From Eleusine coracana subsp. coracana (lineage: Eukaryota > Streptophyta > Magnoliopsida > Poales > Poaceae), in the NCBI GenBank assembly GCA_032690845.1, contig CM064430.1, forward strand, positions 4,450,949 to 4,514,948: DNA of 64,000 nucleotides, in the 5' to 3' direction. The translations under genes were made by a program, and so were the position numbers. Below, in pieces: positions 36,001-47,364 of the stretch. The first letter of the stretch is position 1. Each line of letters opens with the position of its first letter. The notes under the pieces are model-generated. The model made no database searches, was not told the DNA's origin, and saw nothing but the letters and a program-made list of their open reading frames with translations.

Positions 36001-38489
36001 CTATAGATATATATAGGCAAGGTTTGTATGGTACTGCTTGAACCATTCAGTTTTCTTACTTATCTTTAATTGTTACAGATTGCTGGCAATGAAAGTGGTA
36101 TAACTGCTTTCCAGATGGACATCAAGGTAATGACTACATTGATCAGTAAGCATTTTTAATCTAGATTTTCTGTTTGGAGGTATTATGCTGAAGTAAGCTG
36201 TTGGGGTATTGTGTTGCGGCAGGTAGTAGGGATAACTCTACCTGTGATGGAACAAGCACTCTTTCAAGCTAGGGACGGAAGACAGCATATTCTGAGTAAG
36301 CCAGCCCTAAACTAGTGACCATCTTTTTGTAATTTTCAATATGGTTACACCAAGCTTTCTGGAAATCTATGATAATTGATACACAATCACTAAACTAATG
36401 GTTAAAATGATAAAAAAAAACGGATATGAAAGCATAGAAACTGCTGTAGTTATATTTTAAGCACAGTTAAAAACCTTTCCAGAATATTCTGAAAATCATG
36501 GATCACATGCCCCTGTTGGCATTAGCTTAGAACATGCAGAACAGTATCCACTCATTGCTTTCTTTTACTTATATTGTTACATTGTGCATGTCGCCCTCGA
36601 ATTGATCACTTTTCATGGCCCTGAAATCAGACCACTAAAATTGTGAAGACTAAGGCCTATGCTGAAAGATATGTTACACAATGGTTAGAGTTTTTCTTAG
36701 TGTTAAGTTCTCCTTAGATGGTTAACAGTTCCACGGAATGCTCTTATATTTAGTTTTTTGTCCTTCCATCTGATGTTGCATTTCCTTGTATTTCTCAGAT
36801 GAAATCAAAATGTTCAATTCCATCAAAGTACCTTCCATATGTTATCTTAAAATTATCCATCTGATATTACATATTGTTTGCCCTCCTCAGATGAAATGTC
36901 AAAATGTTCCCCTCCACCATCAAAAACACTATCTCCATATGCTCCCCTGATTCATGTTATGAAGGTAGTCTTTGCTGTATGTCGTGTATACGCAACATAT
37001 GTTTTCTGTTAACTATATTGTTCTAAAAAATGTTTGATGACCATTGTTCTTCTAGGTTAAACCTAACAAGGTAAATTTAATAATTGGTTCTGGTGGAAAG
37101 ACAATAAAAAGCATAATTGAGGAGACTGGAGTAGATGCTATTGATACTGGAGATGATGGCACGGTAATGAAGATCCTGTGGTAGTTCACATATTAGCCTT
37201 CATAATATACTATATTGAACATATACTGTTGGCAGGTAAAAATTACTGCAAGGGACTTATCAAGCTTAGAGAAGTCCAAAACTATAATAGCTAATCTTAC
37301 CATGGTTCCAAAAGTAGGAGAAGTTTACAGGTATCAATATTTGTTGCCTTGGATTTTTGTACAACATTTGATTTTTTTTATAAGTAGATCTATTCTCAAA
37401 TAAGTACTCTGATTACTTTATTATCCTAACCAAATTTCTGGATTTTAGCTAACTAACACTCCTTGGCATCTTGGAAACTTATTCTTTAGGAATTGTGAGA
37501 TCAAATCGATTGCTGCATATGGTGCTTTTGTTGAAATTGCTCCAGGACGTGAGGTGAGCAGATACTCAAAGTTGTTTTATTAGTTCCAACATTTCCACCA
37601 CTTCACAGAAAGAAAAGCTGTATTTCTCATTAGCAAACTCACATGGCCTCATTGGGTTTCTGTACACTGAATGGGAAGTTCTCGTGAAAATTCCTTGAAG
37701 TTTTATAATCTTGCTGCCATAATTGGTTTGGCTTAATGTGCAGGGTTTATGTCACATCAGTGAGTTAAGTTCGAGTTGGTTGGCCAAGGCTGAGGATGTG
37801 AGAAAATGTCACATTTGCATTTGCCTTGATTTTTTTCTGCCTGTTGTATAATCTTGCATTCATATTATGCAGGCTTTTAAAGTCGGTGATCGCATTGACG
37901 TCAAGCTTATTGAGGTTGGTAACTCTTTTTAAATCTAACATGGAGCAACACTTGGCTAGTTTGAGTTTCAAATGTTGCCTTATTTGAACTGCGGATTTTT
38001 TTTTATCATAGGTGTAGTCTAAATTGGTTTCTAGGCAAAGGCGTGTTTCACTTGGATTTGTCTACAGTTGTTACTAACTTAACCTCACGTCTTGGCTGAT
38101 TAATTGTTTGTAGGCCTTCAGTTCTTGTTTGGCAATTCAAACCTCCAGAATTTCATTTCATTTTCAGGTCTATATGACGTGTTGTTTCTCCTAATGTTTA
38201 CTGTTTCGATTGTATGGACCAGATAAATGACAAGGGTCAGCTTCGACTAAGTTGTAAAGCTTTGCTTCCTGAAGCCGAGGCAAATCCAGAATCCAACAAC
38301 AAGCCGCAAACAAGTGGTTCAATGAAAGAAAAGACGTCTCAAAAAGATGATGTCATCAAGATGACAACAAGAAGACCCAGACGTAAGAAACAATCAGAGT
38401 CTGAATCTTCTAGAACTGAAAAAGCCACAGCGAAGGCTCTTGGAAAGAGCGCCGCAGCTCCTGCTGCTTCACAAGGCAGTGAAACATAA
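27096..38489 (+). CDS. PNP1: Chloroplast polynucleotide phosphorylase (PNPase), 24 exons, 890 aa
   Basis: A phosphate-dependent 3'-5' exoribonuclease that also adds 3' tails; in plants the plastid form processes and degrades chloroplast RNA. Exons: 27096-27341, 27700-27768, 28384-28490, 28590-28632, 28711-28794, 29225-29289, 29389-29545, 29712-29768, 30319-30432, 31219-31479, 31859-31933, 32937-33050, 33678-33770, 35073-35251, 35783-35966, 36079-36126, 36223-36295, 36891-36964, 37056-37163, 37236-37330, 37490-37553, 37744-37797, 37873-37914, 38223-38489. All introns are GT-AG and the frame is kept throughout (2673 nt with stop). Residues 1 to about 50 look like a chloroplast transit peptide. 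The first RNase PH core is about 70-275 (ILVETGHIGRQAS, RLIDRPLRP). An acidic linker lies near 375-395. The second core is about 427-660 (GDGRSP-type SDGRSPWELRP, SMASVCGG, DAGVPIK, SDITGAEDASGDMD). A KH domain follows (LIIGSGGKTIKSI), then S1 (GAFVEIAPGREGLCHISEL) and a basic tail. It is apparently intact. Confidence 0.96.
30623..30928 (-). mobile_element. tRNA-derived SINE in PNP1 intron 9 (306 bp)
   Basis: On the minus strand a Pol III A-box-like TTAGTGGTTGAGG and B box GGGTTCGACTCCC lie near the head, and a T/A-rich tail (A run at 30623-30637 on plus) ends it. A 15-bp duplication, GTGACAATTGGTTCA/GTGACCATTGGTTCA, flanks it at 30608-30622 and 30929-30943. It lies antisense to the gene, away from the splice sites. 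Confidence 0.85.
31511..31640 (-). mobile_element. p-SINE1-like SINE in PNP1 intron 10 (130 bp)
   Basis: Minus strand with A-box-like CTGGCTAGCAGCTCGC, B box GGGTTCGAAGG and a T-rich end. A perfect 16-bp duplication ATGTTTTCTATGTAGA flanks it (31495-31510, 31641-31656). Length and layout match the rice p-SINE1 class. It inserted 15 bases downstream of the exon 10 donor. Confidence 0.85.
34395..34512 (+). mobile_element. Possible tRNA-derived SINE in PNP1 intron 13
   Basis: GAGCCGAGGTCTAGTGGTTC resembles an A box and GGGATTCGACTT a B box, with the right spacing. I could not find a clean target-site duplication. A second B-box-like stretch on the minus strand (GGTTCGAAGG, about 34166) may be another remnant. 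Confidence 0.4.
35440..35598. mobile_element. Stowaway-like MITE in PNP1 intron 14 (159 bp)
   Basis: The ends CTCCCTTTGTTTCTTTATGT and, inverted, CTACCTGTCTCACAATGTAA sit between TA dinucleotides (35438-35439, 35599-35600), as in Tc1/mariner-type Stowaway MITEs. Confidence 0.75.
36763..36950 (+). repeat. Diverged 92-bp tandem duplication containing a decoy copy of PNP1 exon 18
   Basis: The true exon 18 acceptor and start (CTCAG|ATGAAATGTCAAAATG at 36891) are echoed 92 bases upstream by CTCAG|ATGAAATCAAAATGTT at 36799. The preceding CCATCTGAT(G/A)TT(G/A)CAT tract is duplicated too. The upstream copy diverges after about 45 bases. Confidence 0.75.
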
Positions 38490-39506
38490 AGAAATAGATT
38501 ACATCGAAGCTGGCACCTTAATCAGATGAATGCTTCACATAATTGGCTGTGTCAGAAGGGTCCACGCATCTAGTGGCCACGATGGCCGTGTAGGGGTAAG
38601 AATTCCATGGCAGGAGTTCAGACAGAAATCTAGATTTGATGACACATAATAGAAATTGATCGATCTACCTCGACGTTGCTGACGATGTGCATAGCTTGAT
38701 GTGCCTTTTAGGTAGTTGCTGCTCATGCGGCATTTTAAAATGTTTTACACAGACGATATACAATTTTGAGGTACCGACAAATGTTCAGTAATCCAATTCA
38801 AGTAGACGTTACTGTTTAGTACATTTTAGTTAAGTTTTAGGATGCTAGTGAATTGTTGCGAATGGCTGTATTTGAGAAACTGTCATTGCTAATCTTCAAG
38901 GCTACATGATTTGTGGATTTCCCCCTTTTTTTTTTTGTATATATGGTTGATTTTCAAGGCCACCTGAGTAAGACTAAATCAGCGATTCTTGGAGGCTTAA
39001 GTAAATTTGGGATATCTGATGTTTCTGCCACCTGACGAAAGGAGCAAATGAAATCCACAAACAAAAAGGAGAAAAAAAAAAAGAGAGTAGACGAACAAAC
39101 ACACAACCTATACCATCAAACATGATGGGAGTAGAAGAGAGCCAAATTTTCTGATAACTGCTGTCAATAACACCTTTAACCATCTGTGTATGACATGGCA
39201 ATACCTAAAATCTGGAATTCTGGAGTGAGGGCCGATTGCATAGATATCCTTATGACAAGTACGATTGCTGATTTAGTCCTACTCAGGTCCATCACAGAGA
39301 GTGATTAATCAGGATAACCATAGGTAAAAGAGGACAATGTACAAGGGGACCACCATAAACAAAGGACCTATGATTACTACCATACTGATACTAAGACTTG
39401 GCCAACAGCATGCCAGCGTTCCCTTGAACTGCAGGTGACAGAATACGTGTATCAGATCAAACATACAAAAGCTTAGGATGCATGGGAGATATCATGTGAT
39501 ATATTT
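38490..39506. other. PNP1 3' UTR and intergenic spacer
   Basis: The first few hundred bases are presumably the PNP1 3' untranslated region. No further gene is seen. Confidence 0.5.
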
Positions 39507-40098
39507 CCATGTCAACGAGCACTATTTATGCATAATAGTCAGCCTTTGGTCTATCCTTTGACATAAATTCTTTCTGTTAAAAGAAGGATGAAATTTTCGT
39601 AGTTGTCCAAAAAATACATCTACAAACTGCTAATGTGGTACCTAAAGTAAAATATACACCAAGAACAATATTAACTCCTATCAACAAACATAAGGATCAC
39701 AGATTTTAAAAGCCAGAGGTAAAAGAAGAAAATCTAGAACATTAACTTTTAAGAGATGTACTTGCTGCAACATTCTTGCAATCTATGAATGTAATCTTAA
39801 TACCATGTCAACGAGCACTATTTATGCATAATAGTCAGCCTTTGGTCTATCCTTTGACATAAATTCTTTCTGTTAAAAGAAGGATGAAATTTTCGTAGTT
39901 GTCCAAAAAATACATCTACAAACTGCTAATGCGGTACCTAAAGTAAAATATACACCAAGAACAATATTAACTCCTATCAACAAACATTAGGATCACAGAT
40001 TTTAACAGCCAGAGGTAAAAGAAGAAAATCTAGAACATTAACTCTTAAGAGATGTCATTGCTGCAACATTCTTGCAATCTATGAATGTAATCTTAATA
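39507..40098. repeat. 296-bp tandem duplication
   Basis: Copy 1 is 39507-39802 and copy 2 is 39803-40098; both start CCATGTCAACGAGCAC and end GTAATCTTAATA. About six substitutions separate them by eye. It is a direct, adjacent repeat with no coding content, downstream of small gene A. The next stretch (40099-40994) holds nothing I can call, apart from possible MITE-like sequence at about 40165-40300. Confidence 0.93.
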
Positions 40099-40994
40099 CC
40101 ATGTATTTGGTACACGAAACTCTAAACTAGGCATCCCAATCCCACAGAACCAAACTGCAGGGAGAGACTAGAGGTCTGTTTCCTTGTAGCCCTGGCCGGC
40201 AGCTTGGTACCATAAAGCGGAAGCAGCAGCAGGCGCCCTAAATGAGCCAGGGAGCGCTGCCTGAGCCAGGAAGCTTGCCCACAGGCCACCCAAGCAGATT
40301 CTAGGACCATAAATTGCAATAAACACTAGGGTAATAACTGGGCATCGATTGGTCTAAACACAAAAACAAGTCAATTTCTACAAAAGAACATCTAAAACAC
40401 AGTGCTGCGGCAACTATTATGATTAGCATTCTTGTTAGCAATCAAAACCATGGCAGTTGCAAGGAACATTGAAGTTAAAAGGTTTGATTCAGGAGTCACA
40501 ACACCACAGGTATGATTCCTGATAAGGTAAAAATGTTGAAGACTCTTGTATCTAAAGTAATATAGGTATAACAACCCATTCAAAGGCACGTCCTAACATT
40601 GAACTAATCTACAAAGTTAAATGGAGCAAAAATATATATTACTTTTCTGAACTATAACTACCTTTTTTTATATACCCGGTTGATGTTAGTCAAATACTAA
40701 ATTGAAGTTACATGATGGATTTCTCCTACAAATATAATTTCAAAATTGCCAGGAAAGCAAAACAATTCAAATCTCTGCAGCAAAGCTCAGATCAATTAGG
40801 CTAAGACAAATTTCGAGTAATTTTATTGTCAAGAGAACATGACTCATATCATATTTTTATCAGTAACACATGAAGATGTTACAGAGTTGAACTTGTTTAG
40901 TATGTCAAAATATATAGAAGCTAAAAATGGTCGAATTCTCCAAGAAGATAGCTAACTTTTACGTAAGAACACTTGTCCAAGAGAAAACTTACCT

Positions 40995-42137
40995 CTAAAT
41001 GTCATACTCTCTCAACAAAGCTGCTGCATAAAATGGGACAACAACAGCGACACCAAAAAAGGGCAGCAACTTTAGGTTCTGCAACTCTGGAATTGATGCA
41101 GCAATGTAGACAAGCAACACAAAATAACAGAGCGACAGGACAATAGAAGCTTTCTGCAAAAATAAGAGGAATCAAAACAATACTAACACTCAACACAAAC
41201 AACAAAAACAGATGCACTGTAGTTTACTATAAAAAAAAACTTTGTTAACATTGTGTACAATAAAAACAAGAATTTTGTGCAAAAGGTTTTAAATCAACAG
41301 TGTATTTTCACTTCAATTTGTATTTGAATCAATAGGTTCATGTGATGGATGCTGAAAATGATGTTCAAGAATGATTAACAAAGCATATTTACAACAATAT
41401 GTATCTGAGCAAGAAGCCAAGAAGTATTGATTACAGAAGTAAGATGAATTTTCCAAGTTCAGACACTGGACTTGTAGTACACTGCACTTCAACAATTCAA
41501 ATTACCTGATGATGCATCATACGAATTCCCTCAAAATTAGCAGAGGTGTGGTGCCAGATCTCATTATCTCAATAACTCAAAAATTCTATGCCAGCAAATG
41601 TCCAAAATGTCAATAGTGAGTTCAGATCCTTTTTGCTTGAAACATGAGACTGATCTCTAATACATCTAACTAGATTTTTCTCTGAACAAACCAATCCTAG
41701 TATATTATGTGTGTCAAAACTCACAAGCTCTAGCATGCTAGAACGCCTAGACACTGCCTCTACTGCCTGTGATCATGCCTACGAGGAACGAGTGTGTAGG
41801 AGTGGGATAAGTTGCGCGACAAAGAGAAGTGTGCTACCTCTCGGCCTCTAAACAAACTATCCAACCGCCGCGCGCTTCTCCAGCCAGCGAGCGGCATCGA
41901 TTCCATACCGAAGACCAGGGACGTCTACAAGATGCCGTATGGCGGAAAAGGGGGTCCAGAAGCGACGGCCAGCCTCGACGGCCCCAAACCCTAGCGTCCG
42001 TTTGGTGAGGAGGAGGGAGAGGGATGGCTTACCATGCAGAACTTGAAGATGCGATCAGCAAGGTTGGGCTGTGGCCGGAACAGCGCCGGCATGCCCGCTG
42101 CCACCCTCGCGCCGCCGCCGAGAGGAGCACCGGCCAT
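40995..42137 (-). CDS. Small predicted membrane protein A (87 aa), paralogue of gene B
   Basis: I do not recognise a named family. Two coding exons: 42137-42033 (ATG at 42137, MAGAPLGGGARVAA to RIFKFCM, donor G|GTAAGC) and 41153-40995 (acceptor TTTGCAG). Translation gives a GC-rich Ala/Gly/Pro-rich N-terminus, a shared ADRIFKF motif, and two hydrophobic segments (SIVLSLCYFVLLVYIAA and LLPFFGVAVVVPFYAAALL), so a two-pass membrane protein is likely. The stop (TAG 40995-40997) lies two bases before a good donor (AG|GTAAG), at the place where gene B splices on to a third coding exon. This copy is therefore C-terminally shortened relative to B. Support is from splice sites and conservation with B. 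Confidence 0.75.
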
Positions 42138-42242
42138 GATTGCTGGTGGAGTCGTCGGGTTGGCGCTTTGGGTCTGTTTATGGCAATGGCGGTGGGTTTC
42201 TGCCGGATTTTAGATTATGAGGCTGGCGGGTGGGGCAATGTA

Positions 42243-42465
42243 CTCCCTCCGTTTTTAAATTATAATTGTTATTAGTTTTTTAATTAACTTTGATTATTTA
42301 TCTTATTTAAATAACATCATATATATTGTTATAGTTTATTTTATTATTAAATGAAATTAAAATATAATTTAAATTTTATATATTTAAAATAACATTTTGA
42401 ATAAGATGAATAATTAAAATTGACAAAAAAAATCAATGATGATAACAATTTAAGAACAAAGAGAA
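42243..42465. mobile_element. Stowaway-like MITE (223 bp)
   Basis: CTCCCTCCGTTTTTAAATTA at the left and a diverged inverse (TTCTCTTTGTTCTTAAATTG) at the right, between TA dinucleotides at 42241-42242 and 42466-42467. CTCCCTCCGT is the hallmark terminal sequence of grass Stowaway elements. It lies just upstream of gene A. Confidence 0.8.
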
Positions 42466-43368
42466 TAACGTTTATTCCATTGGCCAGCAAATTTAAAGTA
42501 ATTAATTTCTCTGTCATTTGTGAATCGTGTTGGCTGGAGAAAAAAAGCAAAATGTGATCAGAAAAATACTCCTGCCAAGCCAACGCGGGCCTTTTTGTTC
42601 TATATCCCCCATGATTAATTCTTGGTCACTCATCAAGCTTCAACGTTAAATACTAATAGTAGAAAATTCTAGTTATACCTAGATTTATGGTTTGTATAAC
42701 AATGTTTCGAGCCGGCTTTAATCTATATTTTCTTTATTTTTTATGATGTTAAGACAAGAAATTTAGTTTAAATTAATATTTTTTTTATCTTAACATTAAA
42801 AAGATTAGAGGGATTAAGGGAGTACGTATCTACGCGTTACATGACATAGACATGATTCTTGTACCAAAAACCACTGACTAAGATTAAACTTTTGTGATTT
42901 GTCTTATTCTTTAAGAAAGACAACAGTTTTAGACTACTATAAAAGGGTTCCTTTATAGCTGAAAAAAACTTAGTGAAAAATTGGTTAAAAAAAAAAGGCA
43001 GTGTAATGAGCTGCCAGTACCGATGTCAAAATAAAAGATTTTGGGAGGTGTACGATAAACAGACAAATTGGGGTAAAAAGTGGAAAAGCCTACGCTGTTG
43101 GGCCCTGGACGTAACGCAGCAAGCCAGAGCCCGTTCGCGCAACCCACCGACACACATTCCCCTTCTACACGGCCCAGATCAAAACCCAAAACATCACGCC
43201 GCCATTGGCCCGCGCCGCGCACCACCGCTCGCCGCCGTCAAGCCCGCCGTCGTCGCTTGCATTGCAGGTGAGCGTCGGAGCCTGGATACTCCTCTGCCGT
43301 TGCCCTCCTCTGCTTTCACGCTCAATTTTTCTGCTAACCCTTCTCGTCGGTATTTGGCCCTGTCGCAG
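42466..43368. other. Intergenic region and 5' leader of gene C
   Basis: The AT-rich spacer becomes GC-rich from about 43100. A likely 5' UTR intron of gene C lies at 43268-43368 (GCAG|GTGAGC to CGCAG|ATG). Confidence 0.5.
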
Positions 43369-46300
43369 ATGGCGTCGGATGTTGGGGCTCCTGCCGCCGC
43401 CGACTTAGCGGAGGAGGTCGCCGCGAGGACGAGGGACCTGGTCTGGCGCCTCCTCCGGCCTGGCGGTCCGGTGGATGTCGAGGTGGTCGCGAACGCTGCG
43501 TACGAGGGAGCCAGGCGCGAGGTCGCGTCCGGCGTGTACACCCTGCGCCGCGAGGACGTCGAGACGTTGGCCGTCGGAGCCGCTACGGGCGCACTCACAG
43601 TCATCGTCTGCTCTCGTGTAAGTTCTAAGTGGCAAGTTGCATTGGTTTAGGGTTTAAGCTCCGCCGGTTGGGGGCCGGCGTTCGCCGCCTCCCGCTATCT
43701 CTGCGTTAGGGAAAACAATTGTAGCTGTAGGAGTTTAGATGGTGTAAGAGCACAGGAACAAATTGTTCGAGAAAACAATCAGGACACAAAAACACCAGGT
43801 ACACATAGGTAAAGTACAATTGGGATTAGGTTTTGATTGGGTAAAATTATGGAATCTACAATCTAGGCAGGATAGCGAAAATAGTGGGATTCAGGCTAGA
43901 AGGTGAAGGGGTTTGGAGATGTATATCCATGGATCAACCCCCCCATCCTTATACTGATGTGATCCTTTTTTGGCCTTTAATAAGCCAGGCATTCTACATG
44001 AGCCAGGTCCTACGAACAGCCTACACCTGGCCCGACGGTCACTAACACTCTCCCCTCCTTGAGCTCCTGTCCATAACAAATCAACTAAGACTGCAGGTCT
44101 GCAGTAGATGTGCAGAGGACAAAAGTGAAGAATTTGCTTCCCATGTCTTTTGTCACCTTATAACCACCCAAAATTCAGCATGCTTGGTTTGTTTGTTGGA
44201 TCACAAACCATTTTGATCAATATCAACAGATTGTGCTAACATCCTGCACAATTTATTCTTCCAAGACTTTTGTAAATTAAGTGATTATTAACCACATGTT
44301 CACATCAACAAGCTTGCTCTTGGACAGCCATAACATTCATTTGTCCTGGTCATGTTTAATTTCTGTTTGCACCAGCTGATGATCTCCTTGTTACAAGGAC
44401 TTGTTAAATTGTTCTCCGAACACACCTCAGATCAGATCAGACACCCTGTACTTGCATTGCAGTTGTAGGAACATTTGTCAAACAGCCACCACTTTCTTCT
44501 GCCATTGTTCATTGCTTAGTTTGGGCCCAAATTTCTATAGAGAGTTTGCTGAGTTACTGGCATGCACACTTACACTATACTGTTTTTCCATCTAGCCCTG
44601 CCTGATTTTTTTCTCGAATACGCAGGAGAGCTGTGTATCATTTCATTAAGAAGAATTGTAAAGTACAACACACACCATAACCCTTGATTGTTAGATTACA
44701 GTCGCATGACTAACAAATTAAGTAAACGACCAACACTACTGGCTGTCTATGATCTAACCAGCGGCAGCAGGGAGCCATGCAAGCTCTCTCGCTCCAGCAA
44801 GGCACCAAGCTCTCTAGCCCTGCCTGATGCTAACAAAGCTATGTACTTAATATGTGCGGTAGAGAGAGCATAATTAAGGGCGTGATCAGGCTTACTAAAC
44901 TAACCCAATATTGTCATGCAGCTTGCATCCTTCCAGAATGAAAACACTTAGTTCTGTGGCATTATTTTCAAACAGCAATACAAATACCACTTGCAGGGGT
45001 GCACCTTAATGATAAGGAAAGCATACACTGCAAGTTGATAACTCCTGAACGATGGACATGGCATTAGTGGCGAGTTGTCATTCATGAACTTTGGCTGCTC
45101 TGGCTGTGACCAAGGGTGTGTTTGGATTGCTGCCGATGACAACCTTTCCAAAATTTGGTGAGCCCGAGAGATTTGGCAGTCATTTGGTTTGGTGCCAATA
45201 TTTGGTGAGCCATCAAAAGAATTGGTGTTACCCATGTCTTTGTACTACTAACGTTGGCCAAACCGAGGGCAAGCAAATTGCTCACCCGCATTTCTGCTGC
45301 CAATGCAAAGCATGCCAATGGTACGTGGCATAAGAATAGAGGTAGCACGTGTTCCAAAGTTTTTAGTTTAATCAACTTCTCACAATTATATCTCTTAAAC
45401 GGTGCATCCAATTCATGATTTGTTTGCACCATAATTAAAACAAGATGTCATTTTAATATTTTTTATTTAAAATAAATATTATTAACATGTAGATCCCACA
45501 TGTCATACTTATAGTTTTGAATAACATTGGTAAGGCTACAATCCAAACATCACTTTTCTTCATTTGTTTTGGCATTACCCACATGTTGGTAAGGCTATAA
45601 ACCAAACAACATTTTTTCATGAGAGTTTTGGCATTACCCACGTTTCGGTAACACCAAATTTTGGAATGGCTCATGAAAGGTATGAACCAAGCAGCCCCCA
45701 AGGTTGTGTGATAAAAAGGGTGCCATCATATCATAACACTTGGAGCAATGCCAACTGTGGCATTAGCACGTGGAGCAAATGTTGACCCAGATGTCCCTAG
45801 CCCAATGAGGTTCTTCCAATTTAAATTGCTTCCAAGTCTAATTTGAGGAACCTACTTCAGCTAGGTGCATAGGTTGGACATTGTTGCTATGTTGGTAACA
45901 GGAACGATCAGCTTCAAAACTTGATGACCAGGAGGCCATAGCGGTTGCATCTGTACCACAATACTCAAGGGTGGCTGAACGGCTATGGCACTAGCTGTAG
46001 CTTGGTTACCTTACCCTACTGTTACCGTGAGTTGGGAGTGCAACATGCTGGTTCCCAACAGTTTAGCTTCCGAATTAAAAGAAACATGGCTCAATGTAGA
46101 GAAAAATGACAAGTTGTGTTGATGAAGCGTATATAGACATTATTAGATAAAGTGAATGACATGAATGGCAAAACCACAAATATGTAGAGTCCTTAAGAGA
46201 GTAATCTATGGAGGCTGCAATTGACACCATCAAGAACTTGTTAGTTTTGGGCAAGGTGACAAATTAACCTTAGGTAGCTGTTCCAGTAGAAATATTATTC

Positions 46301-46921
46301 TCGGTAGGCATAAAGTTTGTGTACTACTTTCATGTTATTAATGCTTAAGTGGATTCTGGTGATATTTTGTTGAGACTGTTTGAGTAGTTTGTTTGTATGT
46401 GGTCTTTCTTCTGATAATTAAGGGTGTTTGTGAGGTGTTATCCCCCCTTTTCTTTGTATTTGTGTTCTCCTCTATGAATGAAAATGAGTTAGTTTTTTGT
46501 TTAGAAGAAAAGCTCGATTTATATATTACTGTCCTTAATTTGATCGGCAGAATGGCCCGCTGAACTTACCCCGCGATGTGGTGGAGGCTGCGATCACCAA
46601 GGCAGTTGCAGATATTGCAGCCAAGGTCAGTGCCATGACTACCTGTACATATAGTGGTAGTGAGTGGAGACAAGTCAAGGAGCTTATAGATACTGAGAGT
46701 TTAATATCTGAGAATATGTATGATGAATTATGTGCACTATGATCTAATTATAATAGGATATTTAAAGATACCACCATTACTGATATTAATTCATGTTAAG
46801 TGATCATTTTTGTATTAAATTTTTGTTTCAGGACAACAACTCAGCTCTCTACCGTATGTTGGCTTTTTCCGTGGTGGCGACCGTAGTCTCGTTTGGTATA
46901 TCTTTGCTGGCGTTGAGCTGA
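43369..46921 (+). CDS. Small putative tail-anchored protein C (137 aa), three exons
   Basis: I do not recognise a named family. Exons are 43369-43617 (donor CGT|GTAAGT), 46551-46625 (CGGCAG acceptor, AAG|GTCAGT donor) and 46832-46921; all junctions are in phase 0. The N-terminal part (MASDVGAPAAADLAEEVAA, RTRDLVWRLLRPGGPVDVEV) is GC-rich and hydrophilic. A short apolar stretch follows (VGAATGALTVIVCS). The protein ends in a single hydrophobic segment, MLAFSVVATVVSFGISLLAL, with one residue after it, as in tail-anchored membrane proteins. The frame stays open upstream to 42973, but I chose ATG 43369 because it follows a probable UTR intron acceptor and opens the alanine-rich conserved-looking part. 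Intron 1 is 2.9 kb and full of transposon remnants. Confidence 0.75.
43743..44047 (-). repeat. Probable LTR remnant in gene C intron 1
   Basis: The minus-strand sequence starts TGTTAGTGACCG directly after a purine tract (GGAGGGGAGAG, 44048-44058) and ends in CTCTTACA, a TG...CA pair of ends about 305 bp apart. This is the arrangement of a copia 3' LTR. No second LTR and no target-site duplication was found, so this is tentative. Confidence 0.4.
44607..44812 (-). mobile_element. 5'-truncated LINE 3' end in gene C intron 1
   Basis: On the minus strand it ends TTAATGAAATGATACACAGC...GTATTCGAG followed by A residues (T run at 44607-44613 on plus), a typical plant L1-type 3' end. A perfect 16-bp duplication TCTAGCCCTGCCTGAT flanks it at 44591-44606 and 44813-44828. 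Confidence 0.85.
45113..45708. mobile_element. Possible foldback MITE in gene C intron 1
   Basis: GGGTGTGTTTGGATTGCTGC at the left and GGGGGCTGCTTGGTTCATAC (inverted) at the right. Inner inverted matches CCTTTCCAAAATTTGGTGAG and CATTCCAAAATTTGGTG support a terminal inverted repeat of about 60 bp. The duplication is unclear (CCAAG on both sides is possible). Confidence 0.5.
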
Positions 46922-47355
46922 TAGTACTGTGTTTCAACATTTGTGCTGAGTTTATGTTTGAGAGGGGATGATGACATTTGTGGCAATCATGGTTACTATT
47001 TGTGACAAAGAATCAAGTGTATAGAGTGTCCACCTGAAGTTTTTACCTTGGTGCCACGTATATCGTTCTTTATAATTGATGCCAGATATGTAAATCGAAT
47101 CAGAAATTGCAATGTATTCACGGAGATCATGTACTCTGTCTCACTTTATACCATATAATAGAAAATCTTCTATGCCACGAATCCATCATAATGTATTTTC
47201 CTGCGGCAATGATTTTTAGAATGGTGCAGCAAAAAGTGTGGTTCGAAATCATTAGAGTTTTGTGTTTTCACGCTTGTGGCTGACATCGAACCCAAACCGC
47301 AACTAACGTGAGCTGTGAATCGATGGACAAACCATGGTGATAGCACTGAGCCGAT
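46922..47355. other. Gene C 3' UTR and spacer
   Basis: No further feature seen. Confidence 0.4.
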
Positions 47356-47364
47356 CAAAATAAA

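Noticed and set aside
42973..43368. Longer N-terminus for gene C (frame open from 42973)
   Set aside because: A probable 5' UTR intron (43268-43368) ends right before ATG 43369, and the upstream part lacks the composition of the downstream coding exon.
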